From positions 19,302,666-19,366,665 of the forward strand of contig JAPTYO010000005.1 of NCBI GenBank assembly GCA_036873135.1: a stretch of DNA of 64,000 nucleotides. The letters are read 5' to 3'. The translations under genes were made by a program, and so were the position numbers. Of this stretch, positions 20,640 through 31,311 are shown piece after piece (position 1 is the first letter of the stretch; the number at the start of each line of letters is the position of its first letter). This DNA is from Clarkia xantiana subsp. parviflora (taxonomy: Eukaryota > Streptophyta > Magnoliopsida > Myrtales > Onagraceae). Under the pieces are notes generated by a model. It saw only the letters and a program-made list of their open reading frames with translations. It made no database searches and was not told where the DNA came from.

Positions 20640-21470
20640 TTCTAAGACACGGTTTTTTCTAATCATTACCGACAATTGGGACCTGTAGTTATCCAACTTT
20701 TTTAGAGTAATACACGACAAACAAAGTTTTGTTGTTCAACCTCCACAAATTACCACCGACAATCGGGATCTATAGTTATCTAGATTTCCAAGAGTCATAA
20801 CCGGACGAACGGAGCCTTGGGTGTTCAGCATCTGCAAGTCCTTACCGACAATTAAGATTTGTAGTTATCCAGGTTTCAGAGAGTCCAATTTCGACGAACA
20901 GAGTCTTTGGTGTTCAGCCTTCGCAAGTCACCACCGACAATCGGGATCTGTAGTTACCCATCTTTCTGACAGTCATAACCCAACAAACAGAGACTTTGGT
21001 GTTCAGACTCCATAAGTCATCACCAAAATTCATGATCTGTAGTTATCCAGCTTTCTGAGAGTCACAAACCGATGAACGGAGCCTTTGGTGTTCAGGATCT
21101 ATAGTTAACAACCGACAATTGGGATATGTAGTTATCCAACTTTCCGAGAGTCACAACCCGATGAACGGAGTCTTTGATGTTCAGCATCCGTAAGTCACCA
21201 CCGACAATCGTGATCTGTAGTTATCCAACTTTCTAAGAGTTAAAACCTAACGAATGGAGCCTTTGGTCACTAGCCTCTTAACGTCATCACCAACGATCAG
21301 AACCTGAAGTTATCTAGCTTCCGAGAGTTACAACATGAAGAATGGAGTCTTTGGTGTTCACCCTCCGCAAGTCACCGCCGAAAATCAGGATCTGTAGTTA
21401 TCCAGCTTTCCTAGAGTCAAAACCCTACGAATGAAGCCTAGGTGTTCAGCCTTCGAGAGTCATGCCACTA
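20640..21470. repeat. 88-89-bp tandem array (about 9 copies)
   Basis: ACCGACAATCGGGATCTGTA recurs at about 20668, 20755, 20844, 20933, 21021, 21110, 21199, 21288 and 21377. Each is followed by GTTATCCAGCTTTC, GAGAGTCA and GGAGCCTTTGGTGTTCAG. The period is very regular although the copies are diverged. Confidence 0.9.
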
Positions 21471-21839
21471 AAGGCTCTTCCTTATCGTACACCACTGGAG
21501 GAAACACTGATTGAGGCTTCAATTTCTGTACTATCCGAAATAAGCCCAGGAGCATCTTACCAAATGGGAAAGCTCTGACCACGCCTCCAGACCAACAGCA
21601 GCCCGCATGACCTTTCCTTTGAAAACTCCGTTCGAAACTACAAACATAGCCTTCTCAGAACTCCACTCGTTCAACGCCCATCCTCCCGTTTAACTATTGA
21701 TCATCGTCTGCCATAGGAGTTCCTACCATCACCTTCCTCTACCGAAGCTTCGACGATGAAGACGGCATCAAGTAGCTCATGATTGTCTCACATATTATAT
21801 TGATGTCTGATCACCACTACAGTTTTTAGTCTCGTCTAT
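21471..21839. other. Unassigned sequence before solo LTR S
   Basis: No recognisable frame or repeat. It probably belongs to the same old retroelement as the two arrays upstream. Confidence 0.35.
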
Positions 21840-22114
21840 CATGGTGTTGGGATATGACGCGAGATAGCCTTGAACGGGTCGATACATTCAAATTCGGGAC
21901 GTTGAAGCATAAAGTCGACGACCATTTAAGTTCGCATCAAATGAACAAAGGAAAAGTATCGACATGTCTTCCTTAAAATGAGGATACTAAAACCTAACGA
22001 TATAAGAAGAGGTGCTGACTCTCCATAAAAATCCTTTATCAGATACAAGGCGAGTCGACAGCCAAACTATATGAGGAAACCATTCCCTTTAAGGAAGAGG
22101 TACCAGCTCGCAAC

Positions 22115-22852
22115 TGATGGGTTCCGATGTAATCGTTAGCCCCGGTAACAGCCAATGGACGGCGAGTAGGTCCAGTGGGCCTCGCGAAAAGCCTGGAAGG
22201 CCCAGAGGCCCAGTATGAAAGGGCTCGACTTTAGTGGTCCCGATATATGAGCTGAATGCTCCCGACAAGAAGCCTCTGAGTAGGCCCCGATAATAAAGCC
22301 CCGCAGAGGCTGGACCTATCCCGTAGAGACTGAAGGTCCTGGGTGGTGATCTAGAATGAGACAACTCTGGAGTCTCCGACAGGAGTCGGGACTTGTGATC
22401 AGAGGATAAAGACCGAGAAACCCGCCTACTAGATAGAGTAGTGGGAGACGGTTAGAGATGAAGATAAATCCCCCGAGATACGTAGGGCGTGCCCGAGATA
22501 CGCGGAGTATGGGTAAGATACGCGGAGCGTGGGGCGAGATATATGGAATCCCAACCGAGATATACGGAATCGTGGCGAGATACACGGAATCATGGGTACA
22601 ACGGCCAAGCATGGCCACAGGTAGCTGGGCAACTTTTCCTTCTATATAAAGGAGGAAGTTACCCCAGAAAACTCATACTCTCTAATACGCACTTAAGATA
22701 CTGCTGCCACCCCATTGATTGTATACTCATTTAAGCATCGGAGAGGGATTCTGGGTCACCACCTAGGTCATCCCCTTTTGCAGGATTACGCGGAGCCCAG
22801 GAGTCCAAGCTTTCCGTCAAGGACGTAACGGAGCTTCGCCCGTGATCCAACA
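22115..22852 (+). repeat. T LTR 1 (738 bp)
   Basis: TGATGGGTTCC..GTGATCCAACA, TATATAAA at 22643-22650. It is preceded by the TSD GCAAC. The usual PBS does not follow; CAGCTCTGTC of the inverted-repeat arm begins at once. Confidence 0.95.
22475..22597 (+). promoter_or_regulatory. 20-21-bp subrepeats upstream of the TATA box in T LTRs
   Basis: GAGATAC-type starts at 22475, 22495, 22515, 22536, 22557 and 22577, 50-170 bp before the TATA box. They recur in the other three T LTRs, and J's LTR has the equivalent set about 56047-56180 on its minus strand. The position and conservation fit a repeated enhancer element, an inference only. Confidence 0.6.
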
Positions 22853-25011
22853 CAGCTCTGTCCCGTGGCCTCAGCGGGAGGTTGTGGCGGACCCTGCCCC
22901 CAAGCTCCTAGACTATGCTGAGGATGACCTCAACACTCTCCAAATGGTTCAGCTCTATCGTTGGGGAGACAACTTCATACCCCTCGATGCCAACAAGCTC
23001 CAGGAGAAGGACTTGATTACTATCGGAGTCCGACTCCTTGACTCTGTTTCCAAAGATTTGGTCATCTGGGTAATATTTCTAACTATCTTATCTTTTACCT
23101 TTGCAGCCAAGAAGGCTTCTCTGCTGACTCATCTCATTATGAAGCAGGGCGAGACTGATGTCGTCCAGAGTGGCTCCAAGCGGAAGCGAAAGCTGGTGAA
23201 GAAGGGTGCTTCCTCTTCCGCTCCTCTGTCTGCTGCTCCTCCCACCGAAGAGCAGATCGGAGCCAAGAAGGCTAGGAGGGAGGAGATAGATCGGGCTTTC
23301 GGAGCCACTACCGTCGAGGAAGGTAAGCGTCTTCGTCGTGCAATTAAAAGATATAAGAAATTGGTCCCCAAGGAGTTTATCCCCGCTGATCGGGAATCGC
23401 GGGTTCGGGAAATTAAATACATCCTTCAAGGAGAAGTCCCCCGCGTTCTCAAGGCGGGATATTACAACTTCTTTGGGAAAGACCAGCATGTTGAATGTCG
23501 AATCCTCTGGTGTCCTGGCGGAATTCTCCTTGGCCATCTTGTTCTTGGCCGCCACTGCCTCGTCGATCTCCACCTGAAGCTTGGCTAATGGATCAGGGTC
23601 CGACTTAGCTTCAGCCTCCTCCAAAGCACTCTTCAGAGCCAAGGCGATGGCGAAAAAACGCTGTTGGTCCGCAGTTTCCTAAGGCGAAGGGAAAAAAGAT
23701 AAGAATTCGATGGTCGAAAGCAGGGATAAGGAAGAAAACAAGAAAAGGTAAGGTATTACCTCCATCCGACGGACGGCCATAGCGCGGAACTCCTCTTCGA
23801 TGTCCTCCCGCGTCAAGCAAAGCGGCAGTCTCAAAGCGGGAGGAATTGACCCTGCCAGCAAATGCAGGGCCAAGTCGGGCAGAAGATTATCCCGTCGGAT
23901 CGAAAACCCGTGGAGGGATTCGATCGGACGCCAGGGAATCGCCGCCTGGTCGGAGTTGTAGATCTTGTAAACATCATCCATCGGAAGACGAGGGATAGCC
24001 TCGGCATCATCGGTGGGAGGAGCTACCTCAGTCGGAGGAGGCTCGGGAGTAGGAGTGCGAAAAGCAGGAGGAGGACTCCGGGACACGTCCCTCACGGCGG
24101 GCCTCATGCTCCTTGACCCCGACCTTCCGCGGGGAAGCAGGCCCCCCTCGTCAGGCTCTTCAACAGAAGGAGAGGCCTCCAAATCAGTCACCCGACAGAA
24201 TTGAGAATCCGCCGGGACATCCTCCAGCATCAGTTCTTGCGGAGCCGCAGTCTCCGCTGGAATGACAGCCTCCGTCGGAGCAGGAGTCTCCGAGGGACCT
24301 GCGGTGGCAGGACGAACATGGTCAGGAAGAATTCCGCCAGGACCACCAGAGGATTTGACGTTCGACATGCTGCTCTTTCCCAAAGAAGTTGTAATATCCC
24401 GCCTTGAGAACGCGGGGGACTTCTCCTTGAAGGATGTATTTAATTTCCCGAACCCGCGATTCCCGATCAGCAGGGATAAACTCCTTGGGGACCAATTTCT
24501 TATATCTTTTAATTGCACGACGAAGACGCTTACCTTCCTCGACGGTAGTGGCTCCGAAAGCCCGATCTATCTCCTCCCTCCTAGCCTTCTTGGCCCCGAC
24601 CTGCTCTTCGGTGGGAGGAGCAGCAGACAGAGGAGCGGAAGAGGAAGCACCCTTCTTCACCAGCTTTCGCTTCCGCTTGGAGCCACTCTGGACGGCATCA
24701 GTCTCGCCCTGCTTCATGATGAGATGAGTCAGCAGAGAAGCCTTCTTGGCTGCAAAGGTAAAAGATAAGATAGTTAGAAATATTACCCAGATGACCAAAT
24801 CTTTGGAAACAGAGTCAAGGAGTCGGACTCCGATAGTAATCAAGTCCTTCTCCTGGAGCTTGTTGGCATCGAGGGGTATGAAGTTGTCTCCCCAACGATA
24901 GAGCTGAACCATTTGGAGAGTGTTGAGGTCATCCTCAGCATAGTCTAGGAGCTTGGGGGCAGGGTCCGCCACAACCTCCCACTGAGGCCACGAGACAGAG
25001 CTGTGTTGGAT
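22845..25011. repeat. Hairpin-forming inverted repeat, T unit 1
   Basis: The left arm 22845-23527 (683 bp) is the reverse complement of the right arm 24328-25011 (684 bp) with few differences; the 800-bp loop is 23528-24327. At the outer end of the left arm, ATCCAACA is both the LTR end and a piece of the antisense gene (25004-25011). At the inner end the join lies on the palindrome GAATTC (23521-23526). Both arms encode the same part of the antisense gene, on opposite strands. Confidence 0.95.
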
Positions 25012-25661
25012 GAAGAAGTAGTACTTCTTCCATCCGCTGTTGTCGGATCCCGAGTCGCGAATCAGCACCCGATCTTTGTGGAACTTCCAAGTTTCGCTAT
25101 CCCAGCCGAAACGTGAAAGTTGCTCCTTTGTCCACTTGGGGAGTCGGGGGGAGAAGGAGCAGACACCAGCCTTGTTGCACTTCATGCCGTAGAAGGTGCG
25201 GAAAAGTAGTAGACTGTACGTCCACTGCAGGCGATGGCATAGGAGTTGAAAGGCATTCCACACGCGGATGGCGTGTGGAGAGAAGGTACAAGGGTGCGTT
25301 TGGTAGAAGTTGCACATCTCCACCAAATTTCCGCAGAAGGGGAACCGAATCCCCGCGCTTATTTGTCCGGCGGAGACGAACACTTCCCCTGCCCGAGGAG
25401 GCGTAACGATGTGCTTCCTTCTGACGGCAGGTTGAGACTCATACGGGAAGCGAGGTTCCCAATCGGAGGTAATACACCCCTCTCTAAGGGCAACCTCATA
25501 TGAAGCCTCAGAAATCTCATTGACAACAAATTCGAAAGTGAAAGGAGCCCTAGCCTCAGAACTAGCTTCGTCTAAAACGGTTGCAAACAAGAAGATTTGA
25601 GAAAAGGAGAACAAACAGCAAGTAAATCACGAAAACATAGAAGAAAGTCCTTACCAGACAT
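23530..25661 (-). pseudogene. Antisense gene of T unit 1, Transposase_28-type, 3' truncated
   Basis: Starts with a seven-base coding exon ATGTCTG (25655-25661), then an 83-nt GT-AG intron (25572-25654) that joins in frame to EASSEARAPF. The core motifs IRFPFCGNLVEMCNFYQTHP and SPHAIRVWNAFQLLCHR follow, then a basic KRKRKLVKKG linker. The frame changes around 24330-24520, so another intron or an indel must lie there. It continues through a Pro/Ser-rich part to LALHLLAGSIPPALRLPLCL, an 81-nt intron (23679-23759), and a coiled coil (ALKSALEEAEAKSDPDPLAK). At about 23530 the gene breaks off into its own inverted copy, so the native C-terminus seen in A and D is missing. A 37-nt intron-like segment near 24750 is too short to splice normally and keeps the frame when retained. 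Function unknown. Confidence 0.75.
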
Positions 25662-25817
25662 GATTGGAGATCGGAGAGGTAAAATGAAGGAAGATCGGAA
25701 GGGTTGAAGGCCCTGGATCACTTGAACAGCAGGAAGAGCTTGGAGAAGAAGCTTCGAATGCAAGAATGGCTGAAATCGAGAGAGTGCAGAAGAAGTAAAT
25801 AATGCCAGGGTTTTAGC

Positions 25818-25825
25818 TTTTATAA
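25818..25825 (-). promoter_or_regulatory. TATA box of T antisense gene (unit 1)
   Basis: Minus strand CTTATAAAAGC, about 155 bp upstream of the ATG at 25661. It is repeated in units 2 and 3 at 30046-30055 and 34276-34285. Confidence 0.55.
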
Positions 25826-26329
25826 GCAAAAGGATAACTGGAGGGACTTAATCTTGACCATTGAAGACGAAACGATTTGATCACAAACGTTGAAATCATG
25901 AAGACGGTACGGAAGAGACAGCTGGATGGGCTTGATCTGCACCGTTGAAGAGGAAACGACACGATCTTAATCGCCGAGATTATAGGTACGGAAAGGACGT
26001 GCGTGACGTCACAGCTGCTTTTTCAGAAAGCAATAGTCACGCCGGTTTAAACGTCGTTTCCTTATCCCTAGGCATTTAATGCTACAGTAACCGAGGAGTC
26101 TCCTCGGATTTGGCAACTGCCCATGGGGTATGGTGGGCCCAAGGCAATCATGAGTAAGAAACTCTGTCATACAACGATTGCGTGCAAGGCAAAAGCCTCC
26201 GACTAAGGTATCAAGAAACGTAAAAATAAAAGCTCCCGACGGTGGTATCGGAAGGTATGAAGACAAAAGCCTCCGACAGCGAGGTCAGAAGATCCGAGCT
26301 GAAAGACACGACGGACTAAAAGTCCCCCA

Positions 26330-26344
26330 TGTCTTGGGGGCAAA
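26330..26344 (+). other. Polypurine-tract region before T LTR 2
   Basis: CATGTCTTGGGGGCAAA directly precedes the LTR start TGATGG, and the same sequence precedes LTRs 3 and 4. It fits the plus-strand primer site and sets T's orientation as plus. Confidence 0.6.
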
Positions 26345-27082
26345 TGATGGGTTCCGATGTAATCGTTAGCCCCGGTAACAGCCAACGGACGGCGAGTAGG
26401 TCCAGTGAGCCTCGCGAAAAGCCTGGAAGGCCCAGAGGCCCAGTATGAAAGGGCTCGACTTTAGTGGTCCCGATATATGAGCTGAATGCTCCCGACAAGA
26501 AGCCTCTGAGTAGGCCCCGATAATAAAGCCCCGCAGAGGCTGGACCTGTCCCGTAGAGACTGAAGGTCCTGGGTGGTGATCTAGAATGAGACAACTCTGG
26601 AGTCTCCGACAGGAGTCGGGACTTGTGATCAGAGGATAATGACCGAGAAACCCGCCTACTAGATAGAGTAGTGGGAGACGGTTAGAGATGAAGATAAATC
26701 CCCCGAGATACGTAGGGCGTGCCCGAGATACGCGGAGTATGGGTAAGATACGCGGAGCGTAGGGCGAGATATACGGAATCCCAACCGAGATATACGGAAT
26801 CGTGGCGAGATACACGGAATCATGGGTACAACGGCCAAGCATGGCCACAGGTAGCTGGGCAACTTTTCCTTCTATATAAAGGAGGAAGTTACCCCAGAAA
26901 ACTCATACTCTCTAATACGCACTTAAGATACTGCTGCCACCCCATTGATTGTATACTCATTTAAGCATCGGAGAGGGATTCTGGGTCACCACCCAGGTCA
27001 TCCCCTTTTGCAGGATTACGCGGAGCCCAGGAGTCCAAGCTTTCCGTCAAGGACGTAACGGAGCTTCGCCCGTGATCCAACA
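26345..27082 (+). repeat. T LTR 2 (738 bp)
   Basis: Same termini and length as LTR 1, with only scattered single-base differences (for example GCCAACGG for GCCAATGG). TATATAAA near 26873. It serves as 3' LTR of unit 1 and 5' LTR of unit 2. Confidence 0.95.
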
Positions 27083-29240
27083 CAGCTCTGTCCCGTGGCC
27101 TCAGCGGGAGGTTGTGGCGGACCCTGCCCCCAAGCTCCTAGACTATGCTGAGGATGACCTCAACACTCTCCAAATGGTTCAGCTCTATCGTTGGGGAGAC
27201 AACTTCATACCCCTCGATGCCAACAAGCTCCAGGAGAAGGACTTGATTACTATCGGAGTCTGACTCCTTGACTCTGTTTCCAAAGATTTGGTCATCTGGG
27301 TAATATTTCTAACTATCTTATCTTTTACCTTTGCAGCCAAGAAGGCTTCTCTGCTGTCTCATCTCATTATGAAGCAGGGCGAGACTGATGCCGTCCAGAG
27401 TGGCTCCAAGCGGAAGAGAAAGCTGGTGAAGAAGGGTGCTTCCTCTTCCGCTCCTCTGTCTGCTGCTCCTCCCACCGAAGAGCAGGTCGGAGCCAAGAAG
27501 GCTAGGAGGGAGGAGATAGATCGGGCTTTCGGAGCCACTACCGTCGAGGAAGGTAAGCGTCTTCGTCGTGCAATTAAAAGATAAAAGAAATTGGTCCCCA
27601 AGGAGTTTATCCCCGCTGATCGGGAATCGCGGGTTCGGGAAATTAAATACATCCTTCAAGGAGAAGTACCCCGCGTTCTCAAGGCGGGATATTACAACTT
27701 CTTTGGGAAAGACCAGCATGTTGAATGTCAAATCCTCTGGTGTCCTGGCGGAATTCTCCTTGGCCATCTTGTTCTTGGCCGCCACTGCCTCGTCGAGCTC
27801 CACCTGAAGCTTGGCTAATGGATCAGGGTCCGACTTAGCTTCAGCCTCCTCCAAAGCACTCTTCAGAGCCAAGGCGATGGCGAAACAACGCTGTTGGTCC
27901 GTAGTTTCCTAAGGCGAAGGGAAAAAAGATAAGAATTCGATGGTCGAAAGCAGGGATAAGGAAGAAAACAAGAAAAGGTAAGGTATTACCTCCATCCGAC
28001 GGACGGCCATAGCGCGGAACTCCTCTTCGATGTCCTCCCGCGTCAAGCAAAGCGGCAGTCTCAAAGCGGGAGGAATTGACCCTGCCAGCAAATGCAGGGC
28101 CAAGTCGGGCTGAAGATTATCCCGTCGGATCGAAAACCCGTGGAGGGATTCGATCGGACGCCAGGGAATCGCTGCCTGGTCGGAGTTTTAGATCTTGTAA
28201 ACATCATCCATCGGAAGACGAGGGATAGCCTCGGCATCATCGGTGGGAGGAGCTACCTCAGTCGGAGGAGGCTCGGGAGTAGGAGTGCGAAAAGCAGGAG
28301 GAGGACTCCGGGACACGTCCCTCACGGCGGGCCTCATGCTCCTTAACCCCGACCTTCCACAGGGAAGCAGGCCCCCCTCGTCAGGCTCTTCAACAGAAGG
28401 AGAGGCCTCCAAATCAGTCACCCGACGGAACTGAGCATCCGCCGGGACATCCTCCAGCATCAGTTCTTGCGGAGCCGCAGTCTCCGCTGGAATGACAGCC
28501 TCCGTCGGAGCAGGAGTCTCCGAGGGACCTGCGTTGGCAGGACGAACATGGTCAGGAAGAATTCCGCCAGGACACCAGAGGATTTGACGTTCAACATGCT
28601 AGTCTTTCCCAAAGAAGTTGTAATATCCCGCCTTGAGAACGCGGGGGACTTCTCCTTGAAGGATGTATTTAATTTCCCGAACCCGCGATTCCCGATCAGC
28701 GGGGATAAACTCCTTGGGGACCAATTTCTTATATCATTTAATTGCACGACGAAGACGCTTACCTTCCTCGACGGTAGTGGCTCCGAAAGCCCGATCTATC
28801 TCCTCCCTCCTAACCTTCTTGGCCCCGACCTGCTCTTCGGTGGGAGGAGCAGGAGACAGAGGAGCGGAAGAGGAAGCACCCTTATTCACCAGCTTTCGCT
28901 TCCGCTTGGAACCACTATGGATGGCATCAGTCTCGCCCTGCTTCATAATGAGATGAGTCAGCAGAGAAGCCTTCTTGGCTGCAAAGGTAAAAGATAAGAT
29001 AGTTAGAAATATTACCCAGATGACCAAATCTTTGGAAACAGAGTCAAGGAGTCGGACTCCGATAGTAATCAAGTCCTTCTCCTGGAGCTTGTTGGCATCG
29101 AGGGGTATGAAGTTGTCTCCCCAACGATAGAGCTGAACCATTTGGAGAGTGTTGAGGTCATCCTCAGCATAGTCTAGGAGCTTGGGGGCAGGGTCCGCCA
29201 CAACCTCCCACTGAGGCCACGGGACAGAGCTGTGTTGGAC
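27075..29240. repeat. Hairpin-forming inverted repeat, T unit 2
   Basis: Left arm 27075-27757, right arm 28558-29240, loop about 800 bp. The left arm has a TGA where the other units have CGA (near 27261) and a TAA near 27584, so it no longer reads as protein. The right arm has a one-base deletion (GGACACC for GGACCACC, near 28571). Pairing is barely affected. Confidence 0.95.
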
Positions 29241-29890
29241 GAAGAAGTAGTACTTCTTCCATCCGCTGTTGTCGGATCCCGAGTCGCGGATCAGCACCCG
29301 ATCTTTGTGGAACTTCCAAGTTTCGCTATCCCAGCCGAAACGTGAAAGTTGCTCCTTTGTCCACTTGGGGAGTCGGGGGGAGAAGGAGCAGACACCAGCC
29401 TTGTTGCACTTCATGCCGTAGAAGGTGCGGAAAAGTAGTAGACTGTACGTCCACTGCTGGCGGTGGCATAGGAGTTGAAAGGCATTCCACACGCGGATGG
29501 CGTGTGGAGAGAAGGTACAAGGGTGCGTTTGGTAGAAGTTGCACATCTCCACCAAATTTCCGCAGAAGGGGAACCGAATCCCCGCGCTTATTTGTCCGGC
29601 GGAGACGAACACTTCCCCTGCCCGAGGAGGCGTAACGATGTGCTTCCTTCTGACGGCAGGTTGAGACTTATACGGGAAGCGAGGTTCCCAATCGGAGGTA
29701 ATACACCCATCTCTAAGGGCAACCTCATATGAAGCCTCAGAAATCTCATTGACAGCAAATTCGAAAGTGAAAGGAGCCCTAGCCTTAGAACTAGCTTCGT
29801 CTAAAACGGTTGCAAACAAGAAGATTTGAGAAAAGGAGAACAAACATCAAGTAAATCACGAAAACATAGAAGAAAGTCCTTACCATACAT
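27760..29890 (-). pseudogene. Antisense gene of T unit 2, 3' truncated
   Basis: Same architecture as unit 1. The first exon reads ATGTATG at 29884-29890, followed by the same intron. The long first frame runs 29843 to 28734 and stops early (RRAIK then stop), because ATATCTTTTA of the other units is ATATCATTTA here. A one-base deletion near 28571 further disturbs the following part. Probably not functional. Confidence 0.7.
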
Positions 29891-30573
29891 GATTGGAGAT
29901 CGGAGAGGTAAAATGAAGGAAGATCGGAAGGGTTGAAGGCCCTGGATCACTTGAACAGCAGGAAGAGCTTGGAGAAGAAGCTTCGAATGCAAGAATGGCT
30001 GAAATTGAGAGAGTGCAGAAGAAGTAAATAATGCCAGGGTTTTAGCTTTTATAAGCAAAAGGATAACTGGAGGGACTTAATCTTGACCATTGAAGACGAA
30101 ACGATTTGATCACAACCGTTGAAATCATGAAGACGGTACGGAAGAGACAGCTGGATGGGCTTGATCTGCACCGTTGAAGAGGAAACGACACGATCTTAAT
30201 CGCCGAGATTATAGGTACGGAAAGGACGTGCGTGACGTCACAGCTGCTTTTTCAGAAAGCAACAGTCACGCCGGTTTAAACGTCGTTTCCTTATCCCTAG
30301 GCATTTAATGCTACAGTAACCGAGGAGTCTCCTCGGATTTGGCAACTGCCCATGGGGTATGGTGGGCCCAAGGCAATCATGAGTAAGAAACTCTGTCATA
30401 CAACGATTGCGTGCAAGGCAAAAGCCTCCGACTGAGGTATCAAGAAACGTAAAAATAAAAGCCCCCGACGGTGGTATCGGGAGGTATGAAGACAAAAGCC
30501 TCCGACAGCGAGGTCAGAAGATCCGAGCTGAAAGACACGACGGACTAAAAGTCCCCCATGTCTTGGGGGCAAA

Positions 30574-31311
30574 TGATGGGTTCCGATGTAATCGTTAGCC
30601 CCGGTAACAGCCAATGGACGGCGAGTAGGTCCAGTGGGCCTCGCGAAAATCTTGGAAGGCCCAGAGGCCCAGTATGAAAGGGCTCGACTTTAGTGGTCCC
30701 GATATATGAGCTGAATGCTCCCGACAAGAAGCCTCTGAGTAGGCCCCGATAATAAAGCCCCGCAGAGGCTGGACCTCTCCCGTAGAGACTGAAGGTCCTG
30801 GGTGGTGATCTAGAATGAGACAACTCTGGAGTCTCCGACAGGAGTCGGGACTTGTGATCAGAGGATAAAGATCGAGAAACCCGCCTACTAGATAGAGTAG
30901 TGGGAGACGGTTAGAGATGAAGATAAATCCCCCGGGATACGTAGGGCGTGCCCGAGATACGCGGAGTATGGGTAAGATACGCGGAGCGTGGGGCGAGATA
31001 TACGGAATCCCAACCGAGATATACGGAATCGTGGCGAGATACACGGAATCATGGGTACAACGGCCAAACATGGCCACAGGTAGCTGGGCAACTTCTCCTT
31101 CTATATAAAGGAGGAAGTTACCCCAGAAAACTCATACTCTCTAATACGCACTTAAGATACTGCTGCCACCCCATTGATTGTATACTCATTTAAGCATCGG
31201 AGAGGGATTCTGGGTCACCACCCAGGTCATCCCCTTTTGCAGGATTACGCGGAGCCCAGGAGTCCAAGCTTTCCGTCAAGGACGTAACGGAGCTTCGCCC
31301 GTGATCCAACA
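30574..31311 (+). repeat. T LTR 3 (738 bp)
   Basis: Same termini and length; single-base differences only (for example CCCGGGATACG for CCCGAGATACG). TATATAAA near 31102. Confidence 0.95.

Noticed and set aside
24750..24790. 37-nt intron in the T gene and 52-nt intron in A (3479-3530)
   Set aside because: They have GT-AG ends and pyrimidine tracts but are very short, and removing either shifts the frame, while keeping it preserves the frame.
22845..25011. Terminal inverted repeats of a DNA transposon
   Set aside because: The arms are internal to LTRs, the junctions lie inside a gene, and no TSD flanks the arms.
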